This document shows, in pieces, positions 1 through 7,752 of a DNA stretch of 12,502 nucleotides. The position numbers and the translations under genes are program-made. This DNA is from an uncultured Eubacterium sp. GTDB lineage: Bacteria > Bacillota_A > Clostridia > Lachnospirales > Lachnospiraceae. How positions within the stretch are numbered: position 1 is the stretch's first letter; every line of letters starts with the position of its first letter. The stretch is taken from contig CANTHI010000046.1 of assembly GCA_947653505.1 (NCBI GenBank), positions 1-12,502 on the forward strand, in the 5' to 3' direction. The notes under the pieces were generated by a model. That model saw only the letters and a program-made list of their open reading frames with translations, searched no databases and was not told the origin of the DNA.

Positions 1-31
1 TATCACATCACTCCAAAGTCCTGTATTGCTG

Positions 32-430
32 TCATATGTACCTGTTCTTCCCGCCGTTAAAAAGCATCGTAAAATAGATAAACATCGCCATTGCGCCGCG
101 CAGATGGAAATTTTTTACCGACATCGCATACGCTATGCCGCAGGTAAAGATCATTGAGAACACCGTGCCGGCTGCTGTAATAAAAATAGTTACCTTATAT
201 GCCTGTAAAATATCATTTGCCTGTGATAACAGCTTATAGGCATTGACCGAAAACTGTTTCGGTATGATATGGTAGCCTTCGCGTATGAGCGTTACCTCGT
301 CTGTAAAAGACGCCGAAATTACCAGCAGAAACGGTATGAGGCACAGCACGGAAAATAACGTAATAAACAGATAGAAAAACAGGTTCACAGCGCGGTCTGC
401 TTTTGAGACTTTGATTTTATTTTTATTCAT
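32..430 (-). pseudogene. LplC/YtcP-type ABC sugar permease, 3' half missing
   Basis: This is the N-terminal part of a CUT1 (LplC/YtcP) carbohydrate ABC transporter permease. Family members are about 290 residues; here only 132 codons are open. Visible parts are a first membrane segment at about residues 14-38, the typical periplasmic stretch with SASFTDE and a GYHIIPKQFS-like motif, a second segment at about 79-103, and a third ending in FNGG (about 121-124). In the family FNGG is followed by a leucine-valine-proline stretch and, later, the EAA loop that contacts the ATPase. Here FNGG is followed by KNRYI and a stop, and none of the three frames to the window edge shows the expected continuation, so this is a break and not a simple frameshift. 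The start codon has an AAAGGA ribosome binding site about 10 nt upstream, and the gene lies 26 nt downstream of the other permease. It is unlikely to give a working subunit. Confidence 0.75.
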
Positions 431-456
431 ATCCAGATTATCCTTTCTTTTACTTT

Positions 457-1419
457 TTAGAATAACGCCGATTCCGCATCCAGTTTTTTGGTAATCTTAT
501 TTGTAATGACTACCATAATAAATCCCATCACGGACTGATACAGCCCGACTGCAGAGGACATGCCCATATTTGAGGATTCGACTAACTGCCTGTAAACATA
601 GGTATCAATGACATCTGTTGTCGGGTAAAGCACGGTATTCGTTCCGACCAGCGCATAGATCATGCCGAAATCTCCGTTAAAAATCTTACCTACCGACATG
701 ATAAACAGCATAACTGCAGTACCTCTTAAAAGCGGCACCGTCAGAAAGCGGATACACTGCAGCCTGGAAGCGCCGTCTACTTTTGCCGCCTCAAAAATCT
801 CCTGATCCATGCCCGTGATCGTGGCCAGGTAGACGATCGAGCCATACCCGGCTCCCTGCCATACCCGCAGCACCGTTAAAAGCGCCGGCCATATGGATGC
901 TGTCTGTAAAAATTTCACTGGCTCCCCGCCGAAAAACATAACAATATTGTTTATAAAGCCTCCCTCTGTCTTAAGCAGCGCCTCTGAAAGCAGTGCGACA
1001 ACTGTCCATGAAATAAAATATGGCAGGATTACGACAGACTGGGATACTTTTTTAAACCATTTAACTTTGATCTCTGACAGGGCAATCGCGATCAGTATCG
1101 AAAAAAACATTGTCGCGATGATGAACAGAGCATTCAAAAACAGGGTGTTAAACGTGACACGGATAAAATCCGGCGAGCCAAAGAAAAATTTAAAATTCAG
1201 CAGCCCTACGAACTGGCTTTTAAAAATCCCTTTGGAAGGCGTATATTTCTCAAACGCGATCAGCAGCCCGACTAACGGTGCATAGGCAAATAATAAAAAC
1301 CATAGAACTGCCGGCAGGCATAAAAGCAGCAGCAGCTTATTCTTTTTTAAGTCATAACGCAGATTGTAAAATAATCCTGGTCTGACGCTTCCGGATGCAT
1401 GTTCATTCCCTTTTCTCAT
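457..1419 (-). CDS. LplB-type ABC sugar transporter permease
   Basis: This is an integral membrane subunit of a CUT1-family ABC importer for oligosaccharides (LplB/UgpA type). It should pair with the downstream LplC-type permease, a lipoprotein binding protein and a shared MsmX-like ATPase, none of which is in the window. The protein has about 320 residues, the normal length. It has a cytoplasmic basic N-terminus, a first membrane segment around residues 31-58, four or five further hydrophobic segments, and a clear EAA loop near residues 212-231 (EAAKVDGAS followed by a proline-containing segment). The annotated start is the third-codon ATG at 1417-1419, because AGGAGAGG at about 1427-1434 lies only about 1 nt from the first ATG (1423-1425) but about 7 nt from this one. 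It is the first gene of a two-gene unit transcribed away from the glycosidase operon, with which it shares the upstream region. Substrate cannot be told from sequence; the neighbouring GH43 suggests a xylo- or arabino-oligosaccharide. Confidence 0.9.
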   Translation of the reverse strand: MRKGNEHASGSVRPGLFYNLRYDLKKNKLLLLLCLPAVLWFLLFAYAPLVGLLIAFEKYTPSKGIFKSQFVGLLNFKFFFGSPDFIRVTFNTLFLNALFIIATMFFSILIAIALSEIKVKWFKKVSQSVVILPYFISWTVVALLSEALLKTEGGFINNIVMFFGGEPVKFLQTASIWPALLTVLRVWQGAGYGSIVYLATITGMDQEIFEAAKVDGASRLQCIRFLTVPLLRGTAVMLFIMSVGKIFNGDFGMIYALVGTNTVLYPTTDVIDTYVYRQLVESSNMGMSSAVGLYQSVMGFIMVVITNKITKKLDAESALF

Positions 1420-1866
1420 CTTCATACCTCTCCTGTTGTTTTTGACCGCAGCTATATACTTTGCTGCAGCAGTTAATAGATTTCTTTCTTAATTTTGTTT
1501 CTTTTATGTATGCATCTGCGCAGAATGTACATAGACAAAGTGTAACAGGAGAAAGGAGTATGGGAAATGCTGAAATTTAATGAAAGGGGCGGGTGTTAGA
1601 TTTCAGATACCAGCATAAGCCTTTGCGCGGCATACGAATGGTTCGAATATTATCAGAATCAAAAAACGTAATAGGAAAAAAAAACTGGGTCTGCTAAAAT
1701 AGCTGTATAGAAAATACTTTAAGGAAGCAAAACGAGGTATATGAAAGTGAAGAGAAGTCTTCCTGAAGTATTCGCAGGGAAGAAAGGAGGAGAAGCTGCG
1801 AAATGTAAAAACTGTAACATGCAATTAGAATGGACTGCTGGAAAGAGAAATGCAGGAGGGAATGCT
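1420..1866. other. Divergent intergenic region between permease and glycosidase operons
   Basis: About 440 bases separate the two divergent units, so promoters for both should lie here. I see no pair of -35/-10 boxes good enough to annotate and no clear catabolite-repression (cre) site. Visible items are: a short inverted repeat GCAGC-N10-GCTGC at 1448-1467 in the probable leader of the permease transcript; a strong AAAGGAG at 1552-1558 followed after 8 nt by a ten-codon reading frame (1567-1599); and an A-rich, low-GC stretch from about 1655 to 1735. Positions 1741-1866 are open in frame with the GH43 gene but resemble nothing in that family, so they are treated as leader. Confidence 0.6.
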
Positions 1867-3582
1867 ATGGAAGTCAGGAATCCTATTTTGAGAGGATTTC
1901 ATCCGGATCCGTCGATTATACGGACCGGGGAAGATTATTATATCGCGAATTCAACCTTTGAATGGTGGCCGGGAATCAGGATTCACCACTCAAAGGATTT
2001 GAAACACTGGGAGCTTATTGAATATCCGCTGGACAGGACGTCGCAGCTGGATTTAAGGGGAGCAGGGGCGTCCCAGGGCGTCTGGGCCCCTTGCCTTACT
2101 TATGATGAAAACGGAGGAGATGGAGAAGGAATCTTTTATCTGGTATATACGGTTGTGCGTTCCTTCTATTGTAATATGTATGATACGGCCAATTACCTGG
2201 TCACGACGAAGGATATACACGGCCAATGGTCCGAGCCGGTGGCGCTTAATAATTTTGGATTCGACCCGTCTTTATTCCATGATGACGACGGAAGGAAGTA
2301 TATGGTCAGCATGGTGACGGACCACCGGATACCGAAGAAATATAAGGGACGGATCATTCTGCAGGAATATGACCCGGTAAAACGCACAATGACGGGGCCT
2401 GTGCGGGATATCTATACGGGAGACAGAGTCTATCTGGAGGGACCGCATATTCTGAAAAGGAACGGATATTATTATCTGTTCTGTGCGGACACAGGCACAG
2501 GAGAAGGCCATGGACAGTCCATCCTGCGGTCGGGGGATATCTGGGGGCCCTACGAGTGGAATGAGGAAAATTCTATCATGACCGCCCGGAATAACCCGGA
2601 TTTCCCGCTGCAGAAATCAGGGCACTGCGACCTGGTGGAGACGCCAGAGGGCGAATGGTACGCCGTCCATCTATGCGGAAGGCCTCTTGAGAACCGAAAC
2701 CCTCCGGATGCCAGACGCTTTGCCGGAGAACGCAGATATACGCTGGGCAGGGAGACGGCGGTCCAGAAGATGGAGTGGACAAAGGACGGATGGCTCAGGC
2801 TGGCGAATGGCAGTAAGCTGCCGGATGCGGTGACGAAGCTGCCGGACAGGCTGACAGAGCAGGCGGAAATGGCGGCGGGACCATTGGACAGGCTGGCGAA
2901 AGATGAGTCTGGGCAGACGGCCGTGGCAGGGAAGAACCGGGACGACTTTGACTTAGAAGAGTTAGACCTTGAATACCAGTCCCTGCGCGTGCCTATGACA
3001 GAGCATTTCCTCTCACTGACAGAAAGACCGGGATATCTGAGGATGTACGGACGGGAAGGGTTGTCTTCGAAGTTTGGCCAGACTCTGATCGCCAGACGGT
3101 GGACGGAGTTTGTCTTTGAGGCAGATACGAAGCTGGAGTTTGAGCCGGAGGTATTTAAGCAGATGGCCGGTTTGATCTGCATGTATGATACGGATAATTA
3201 TTTTTACCTGCATGTAACATATGATGAAGATATGGGAAAATGTATCAGTATCCTCACCGCGGAGAACAAGGTCTATGCATATCCCGCAGGTTATCTTCCT
3301 GTCAAAGAAGGCGCGCCGGTCTATCTGAAAGTGCGGGTAAGCTATGACAAGCTTCAGTTCTGTTATGGTGTCGGAAAAGAGGAGTACCGTAAGATAGGAC
3401 CTGTATTTGACGCGAGTGTCCTCTCTGACGAAGCGTGTGACGAAGGCTGGTTTACAGGAGCGATGACCGGGATCTGCTGCCAGGATCTGACCGGGAGCGG
3501 AAAGTATGCGGACTTTGACTGGTTTACTTATAATACGGGACTCTTAGAAGAAGATTCTGAAAGGAGAAATTATGCTGACTGA
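1867..3582 (+). CDS. xynB: GH43 beta-xylosidase / alpha-L-arabinofuranosidase
   Basis: This is a glycoside hydrolase of family 43, of the XynB type that removes xylose (and often arabinose) from the non-reducing end of xylo-oligosaccharides. It has no signal peptide, so it acts in the cytoplasm on imported oligosaccharides. The N-terminal five-blade propeller starts at once with NPILRGFHPDPS. Catalytic residues are recognisable: Asp14 (base, HPDPS), Asp133 (pKa modulator, GFDPSLFHDDDG) and Glu191 (acid, LEGPH). A concanavalin-like C-terminal domain (GH43_C2) occupies about residues 359-565, beginning DDFD and including GICCQDLTG. The 571 residues are slightly longer than usual because of an extended linker at about 314-358. 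The start at 1867 is chosen because AGGAGGG lies about 5 nt upstream and the family similarity begins there; an in-frame ATG at 1741 would add 42 unrelated residues. The stop overlaps the next gene by 11 nt. Confidence 0.93.
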   Translation: MEVRNPILRGFHPDPSIIRTGEDYYIANSTFEWWPGIRIHHSKDLKHWELIEYPLDRTSQLDLRGAGASQGVWAPCLTYDENGGDGEGIFYLVYTVVRSFYCNMYDTANYLVTTKDIHGQWSEPVALNNFGFDPSLFHDDDGRKYMVSMVTDHRIPKKYKGRIILQEYDPVKRTMTGPVRDIYTGDRVYLEGPHILKRNGYYYLFCADTGTGEGHGQSILRSGDIWGPYEWNEENSIMTARNNPDFPLQKSGHCDLVETPEGEWYAVHLCGRPLENRNPPDARRFAGERRYTLGRETAVQKMEWTKDGWLRLANGSKLPDAVTKLPDRLTEQAEMAAGPLDRLAKDESGQTAVAGKNRDDFDLEELDLEYQSLRVPMTEHFLSLTERPGYLRMYGREGLSSKFGQTLIARRWTEFVFEADTKLEFEPEVFKQMAGLICMYDTDNYFYLHVTYDEDMGKCISILTAENKVYAYPAGYLPVKEGAPVYLKVRVSYDKLQFCYGVGKEEYRKIGPVFDASVLSDEACDEGWFTGAMTGICCQDLTGSGKYADFDWFTYNTGLLEEDSERRNYAD

Positions 3583-5743
3583 TAAAAGAACAAAAGAACC
3601 ATATATCAATATCTGGTTTGGGAATTTCTACCGGCCTGCATTTGATGACCGCCAGTTTGTGAAGGAAAGTATTTCCCTTCTAAAACGGCTGGGTTTTAAC
3701 AGCGTTATGCTGGATTCCAAGGCGTGGGAGGATTTTAAGGAGCGGTATGAGACAGGCAGGGCCAGCCAGTACGTGGCGATGCAGGAATATATGCAGCAGG
3801 AGCTTAGAGCCGCAGGCATGTCCCATGAGTTCCTGGCGCTTTATCTCAACGGGGATAATCTCTATCCCAATATCCGGTTCAGCCCTCCGATTTACGGAGA
3901 GTCAGTGACTGACAAGGACGGGAAGGACGGGAAATGGTACCGTTACTGGTCGGATAAAGCGAAGGATTCCATGGAAGCCCATGTTGCAGGGCTGATGGAA
4001 TCCTACGGGGAAAATTACGTGACGGTTCTGCATGAGGGGCGGGAGAGGAAGCCCATCTGCAGTATGTGGGATCCGATCGTTGCCCCAAGTTTTGACGAAG
4101 AGGGAAAGAGCCGGTATCTCCGCTGGCTTTCGAATGAATACCAGGGTGACATCCGGCTCTTCAATCAGGCTTATGGTGTACAGAAGGAAAGCTTTGAGTC
4201 TCTGGAGAAGGAGGACTACTGGTTCGGGTGCAGATATATAGATCAGAAGGATAGAGACCAGAAGGATAGAGACCAGAAGCATGCGCCGGAGGGTGAGACA
4301 GACAGGAGCAGGCTGGCTTTTTCAGAAGAAGATGTTAAGAACCGGACTCCAAGGGCAAGGATGCTGATGGATAACCGAAAATGGCAGTGTGACGAGCTGT
4401 GTCTTTATTTTGAAGATATGGAGAAGAGGCTGCATAAGATCGATCCGGAGTTATATCTGTGCCCGGATATGGCACAGTGGGGATATTTCCTGAACGTGGA
4501 CGGAGCCATGCTTGCAGGCGTGGGATTTGCTGACCTGTGGGATACGGCGGCAAGGGGAATCGATATCTATCGGCTTTCCCGGTATGTGGACTGCGCCCAC
4601 TTTATCTCCGTGCCGGTTACGCCTGACGGGGACGCGGAAGTATACGTGACGGCGTGTCACCACAGCATGATGCGCAGTATGAACCGTGGCAGGGAATTTG
4701 TGGGAGGAATCTACTGGGGACGGTATCTGTATAACGATATTTATGCGGTGCTTACACCCTGCGAGACGGTGGCTTCTATTGTAGCAGGCGGCGCGTCGGG
4801 ATATACGGCTTACGGGATGTGCGGCCTGGATGACGGCGGAGTACTCCACCGGATGGAGGAGTGTTTCCATACTTCCTTAAGCCGGGCGAATGAGTGGGCT
4901 AAGCTGGTAATCCCTGAGCTTGGAAAGAAAAAGCAGACGGACATTGCAATCCTTTTTCCATCGGCGATGGCGGCTTATGAAACCATGCATACAGAGGGCA
5001 ATAAAGTGCGGCGGCTGGATCTGCTAGGATGGTATCAGGCATGCCGGGATCTGGGGCTGGAGGCGGATGTGACAGACAGTGAGAACCTGTGCTGGGATCA
5101 CCTGCTTGACCGTTATCGTATACTGATCATTCCGGATAATGACTGTTATGGGATGAACCCAGATCCACAATTTGAGACAGAACTTCGGGCATGGTGTGAA
5201 CGAGGGGGGATCGTGCTGTATGGGCCGAACTGTACATTGGCCAGAAACTGCTTTGGGATAGAGGCAGGTTTCCATGAGGCAGACGCAATCTATTATCATG
5301 AGGCCGGAATGGTGAAAAGCCGGGAGTTCTGCAGCTATCCGTGCAGCTCAGAGGAGATGGTTGCCGCATATTTATCGGATGGGGCGCCCTGCGTGACGAG
5401 GTATCGGACGGGAAAAGGGTATCAGTATGGATTTGGGTTCAGTTATGGAGCTGCTTATAACACTAAGGCAGTACCTCATGTGCCAATCGAACAGAAGAAT
5501 CATGAGCTGTATCCATTGGAACTGATGAAAGAAAATATATTTGCGGATATATTGAAGGATGCGGCTGGGATTAACACAACTTTGTGCAAAAGGATTGAGA
5601 AGGCGTGTTTTGAGAATGGGGAGATCATAATCAACCATACGTCCTATCCATATACCGTGTGCCAGAAAGGAGAGAAGCTGTACCAGTATCCGGTGGATGA
5701 TTTGCAGCTCCTTCCCCGTACGGCAGTATTTGTGAAGTATTAG
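3572..5743 (+). CDS. Divergent GH42-like protein (barrel plus beta-galactosidase trimerisation domain)
   Basis: This 723-residue cytoplasmic protein has the layout of a GH42 beta-galactosidase: an N-terminal TIM-barrel-like region (about 1-445), a glutamine-amidotransferase-like trimerisation domain (about 456-600, with the pattern RYRILIIPDND then RAWCERGGIVLYGPN) and a small C-terminal beta domain (about 625-723). The segment around residues 163-205 aligns by eye with the GH42 acid/base region (the later part, with YLRWL and LFNQAYG, is typical), but the Asn-Glu pair is replaced: it reads MWDPI with Asp167, and acidic residues follow at 175-177. A possible nucleophile is Glu375 in REFVGGIYWG. 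A low-complexity insertion (DQKDR repeats, about 224-236) and a KDGKDGK stretch look like surface loops. The start has AAGGAG 5 nt upstream, inside the GH43 gene, which suggests translational coupling. It probably hydrolyses a glycosidic bond of the same imported oligosaccharide; specificity is unknown and it could be a new family or non-catalytic. Confidence 0.65.
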   Translation: MLTDKRTKEPYINIWFGNFYRPAFDDRQFVKESISLLKRLGFNSVMLDSKAWEDFKERYETGRASQYVAMQEYMQQELRAAGMSHEFLALYLNGDNLYPNIRFSPPIYGESVTDKDGKDGKWYRYWSDKAKDSMEAHVAGLMESYGENYVTVLHEGRERKPICSMWDPIVAPSFDEEGKSRYLRWLSNEYQGDIRLFNQAYGVQKESFESLEKEDYWFGCRYIDQKDRDQKDRDQKHAPEGETDRSRLAFSEEDVKNRTPRARMLMDNRKWQCDELCLYFEDMEKRLHKIDPELYLCPDMAQWGYFLNVDGAMLAGVGFADLWDTAARGIDIYRLSRYVDCAHFISVPVTPDGDAEVYVTACHHSMMRSMNRGREFVGGIYWGRYLYNDIYAVLTPCETVASIVAGGASGYTAYGMCGLDDGGVLHRMEECFHTSLSRANEWAKLVIPELGKKKQTDIAILFPSAMAAYETMHTEGNKVRRLDLLGWYQACRDLGLEADVTDSENLCWDHLLDRYRILIIPDNDCYGMNPDPQFETELRAWCERGGIVLYGPNCTLARNCFGIEAGFHEADAIYYHEAGMVKSREFCSYPCSSEEMVAAYLSDGAPCVTRYRTGKGYQYGFGFSYGAAYNTKAVPHVPIEQKNHELYPLELMKENIFADILKDAAGINTTLCKRIEKACFENGEIIINHTSYPYTVCQKGEKLYQYPVDDLQLLPRTAVFVKY
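4241..4279 (+). repeat. 15-bp in-frame tandem repeat (DQKDR)
   Basis: A 15-base unit, GACCAGAAGGATAGA, occurs 2.6 times head to tail (4241-4255 with one T/C difference, 4256-4270, then a partial copy 4271-4279). It sits inside the GH42-like gene and encodes a strongly charged DQKDRDQKDRDQK stretch. As the unit is a multiple of three, slippage would lengthen or shorten the loop without breaking the frame. Confidence 0.95.
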
Positions 5744-5769
5744 GAAAGGGATGTAAGGAGGAAGGTATT

Positions 5770-7020
5770 ATGCAAAAAAAAATCAGTAAATATATGATTG
5801 ATAAGAAGGAAAACAAGATATTTTTAAAAGAAATTAGAGAAAATCTTCTTGCCTTTGGGCACCGGTTTCCTTCACCGGCGGGAAGCTCCTATTACCTTGG
5901 AGATGACGGAACGCCATGGACAGACCGTAAAAGGGAGACGTGGATCACTTGCCGTATGGCGCATGTGTACAGCATTGGGACATTTCTGGGACATGCGGGC
6001 AGCAAAGAACTGGTGGACGCGGCACTTAAGGGGCTTAGAGGCGAGCTTCATGACCAGACGAACGGAGGGTGGTATCCGGGTATTACAGCAGAGGGAAAAG
6101 CGCTTCCTGATAAGCAGTGTTACGGGCATGCCTTTGTAATTCTGGCAGCTTCTTCGGCACTTTTGGCAGGAATCAATGGGGCTTTGGAGCTCCTTGAGGA
6201 GGCATTAGAAATCTTCAATCTCCGATTCTGGAATGAGAAGGAAGGGCTTGCTGTTGACACATGGGATACAGCATTTTCCGTATTGGATGATTACCGGGGA
6301 TTAAATGCCAACATGCATACAGTAGAGGCATTTCTGGCTGTTGCAGATGCAGCTGGAAAGGAGATGTACCGGAACAGGGCAGGGCGTATCATAGACCATG
6401 TAATTTCCTGGGCAGCGGATAATGAATGGCGTATCCCGGAGCATTTTACAAAGGAATGGAAGCCAGTGCTGGAATTTAACAGAGAGTACCAGGCAGATCC
6501 TTTCAAGCCTTACGGGGCAACACCAGGGCATGGAATTGAGTGGGGGCGGCTGATTACCCAGTGGGCATTTTCAGTATACAAGGGGGATGAACAGGCAAAG
6601 AAGTCTTATCTGGAGGTGGCAGAAAACCTATACCAAAGAGCAGTTAAGGATGCATGGAATGTGGGCGGCGCGCCAGGAATTGTTTATACAACGGATTGGA
6701 AGGGTAAGCCGGTAATACATGACAGGATGCACTGGACTCTCGCAGAGGCCATTAACACATCAGCAGTCCTGTACCGTGCTACGGGAAATGAAAGATATGC
6801 GTCCAATTATGAACAGTATATGGAATATCTGGACACGCAGGTGTTGGATCACGTGAATGGTTCCTGGTTTCATCAGATGAATGAAAAAGGGGAAGTGACT
6901 GGAAGCGTATGGCCGGGTAAATCTGATCTTTACCATGCGTTCCAGGCAACGCTGATTCCTTATTGCAAGACGGATGTATCAGTAGCTTCGGCAGTAAGGA
7001 GGAAGACATGGGAATATTAA
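5770..7020 (+). CDS. AGE-family aldose-ketose isomerase (YihS / mannose isomerase type)
   Basis: This 416-residue cytoplasmic enzyme belongs to the N-acylglucosamine 2-epimerase superfamily, an (alpha/alpha)6 barrel, and looks closest to YihS, which interconverts aldoses and ketoses such as mannose and fructose or sulfoquinovose and sulfofructose. Residues matching the YihS active site (compared from memory) are Arg62 (TWITCRMAHVYS), His183 (NANMHTVEAF), His254 and Glu257 (TPGHGIEWGRL) and His389 (GKSDLYHAF). The Gln that I recall near the last histidine in E. coli YihS is Ser here, so sulfosugar specificity should not be assumed; mannose isomerase or another epimerase is as likely. The start has TAAGGAGG 7 nt upstream. 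It lies 26 nt after the GH42-like gene and overlaps eda by 13 nt, so it is firmly part of the operon and probably converts a sugar released by the glycosidases. Confidence 0.85.
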   Translation: MQKKISKYMIDKKENKIFLKEIRENLLAFGHRFPSPAGSSYYLGDDGTPWTDRKRETWITCRMAHVYSIGTFLGHAGSKELVDAALKGLRGELHDQTNGGWYPGITAEGKALPDKQCYGHAFVILAASSALLAGINGALELLEEALEIFNLRFWNEKEGLAVDTWDTAFSVLDDYRGLNANMHTVEAFLAVADAAGKEMYRNRAGRIIDHVISWAADNEWRIPEHFTKEWKPVLEFNREYQADPFKPYGATPGHGIEWGRLITQWAFSVYKGDEQAKKSYLEVAENLYQRAVKDAWNVGGAPGIVYTTDWKGKPVIHDRMHWTLAEAINTSAVLYRATGNERYASNYEQYMEYLDTQVLDHVNGSWFHQMNEKGEVTGSVWPGKSDLYHAFQATLIPYCKTDVSVASAVRRKTWEY

Positions 7021-7670
7021 ATAAAAAAATCGCCGAATTTGGCGTAGTTCCTGTAGTTGTTTTAGAAGATGCAAAAGATGCAAAACCATTAGCGGAGGCA
7101 TTGGTGAAAGGGGGACTGCCTTGTGCGGAAGTAACGTTCCGTACAGATGCGGCTGAAGAGTCCATCCGGATTATGGCAAAGGAATATCCGGATATGCTGG
7201 TAGGTGCTGGAACGGTTCTTACAACCGGCCAGGTAGACAGGGCCATAAACACTGGGGCGAAGTTTATTGTAAGCCCGGGATTTGACGCAGAGATTGTGGA
7301 TTACTGTATTAAGAATGAGATTCCTGTATTTCCGGGATGCATTACACCGTCAGAAGTAGCACAGGCTGTCAAGCGGGGGCTTTCTATCGTAAAATTCTTT
7401 CCGGCGGAAAAGTTTGGAGGGGTGGATACGATTAAGGCACTTGCGGCGCCTTATACGGATGTGAAGTTTATGCCTACCGGCGGGGTAAATGCCAGGAATT
7501 TAAAAGATTATTTAAGCTGTGATAAGATTGTCTGCTGCGGGGGAAGCTGGATGGTCAAAAGCGATTTGGTAAAGGCGGGGGATTTTGAAAAAATACATGA
7601 GCTGACCGCGGAAGCTGTACAATTAGTAAAAAGTATAAGGATGCAATCAATAAAAAGCGATATTGCATAA
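7008..7670 (+). CDS. eda: KDPG / 4-hydroxy-2-oxoglutarate aldolase
   Basis: This is a class I aldolase splitting 2-keto-3-deoxy-6-phosphogluconate into pyruvate and glyceraldehyde-3-phosphate, the last step of the Entner-Doudoroff and uronate routes. The 220 residues form the standard single barrel: general base Glu41 with Arg45 (CAEVTFRT), the glycine-rich VGAGTVL, the SPGF and PVFPGCITPSE motifs, Schiff-base Lys129 in VKFFPAE, phosphate-binding MPTGGV and the CGGSWM signature. The start at 7008 is chosen because AAGGAGG (6996-7002) lies 5 nt upstream and the family similarity begins there; a longer in-frame start at 6963 would lie deep in the isomerase gene. It overlaps the isomerase gene by 13 nt. 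The remnant of a probable KDG kinase follows, which fits a kdgK-eda pair; close relatives also act on other 2-keto-3-deoxy acids, so the true substrate is inferred. Confidence 0.93.
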   Translation: MGILNKKIAEFGVVPVVVLEDAKDAKPLAEALVKGGLPCAEVTFRTDAAEESIRIMAKEYPDMLVGAGTVLTTGQVDRAINTGAKFIVSPGFDAEIVDYCIKNEIPVFPGCITPSEVAQAVKRGLSIVKFFPAEKFGGVDTIKALAAPYTDVKFMPTGGVNARNLKDYLSCDKIVCCGGSWMVKSDLVKAGDFEKIHELTAEAVQLVKSIRMQSIKSDIA

Positions 7671-7685
7671 TCGAAAACCAGAGAC

Positions 7686-7727
7686 AATTCAGCCCTGCGG
7701 CATGGCATTGGCCCGCATGGCTGAATT
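7686..7727 (+). other. Hairpin between eda and the kdgK remnant
   Basis: Two 15-base arms, AATTCAGCCCTGCGG (7686-7700) and CCGCATGGCTGAATT (7713-7727), pair with a single mismatch around a 12-base loop. No run of T follows, so it does not look like an intrinsic terminator. It lies 16 nt after the eda stop and 25 nt before the next start codon, where a stem could protect the upstream message or lower expression of the kinase gene. Confidence 0.7.
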
Positions 7728-7752
7728 ACTGTAGTATTAGGAGGAAAAAAGA

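Noticed and set aside
893..1285. 130-codon plus-strand frame opposite the LplB-type permease
   Set aside because: It has no ribosome binding site and no family character, and lies wholly opposite a well-supported permease gene.
1448..1467. GCAGC-N10-GCTGC inverted repeat as an operator
   Set aside because: Five-base arms are too short to claim a binding site without conservation data.
1741..1866. 42-residue N-terminal extension of the GH43 enzyme
   Set aside because: Family similarity and the best ribosome binding site both point to ATG 1867; the extension is Lys/Cys-rich, has no signal-peptide character and is unlike GH43 proteins.
2550..3182. 210-codon minus-strand frame inside the GH43 gene
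   Set aside because: Antisense shadow of a GC-rich coding region; its Ser/Pro/Arg-rich product is typical of spurious frames.
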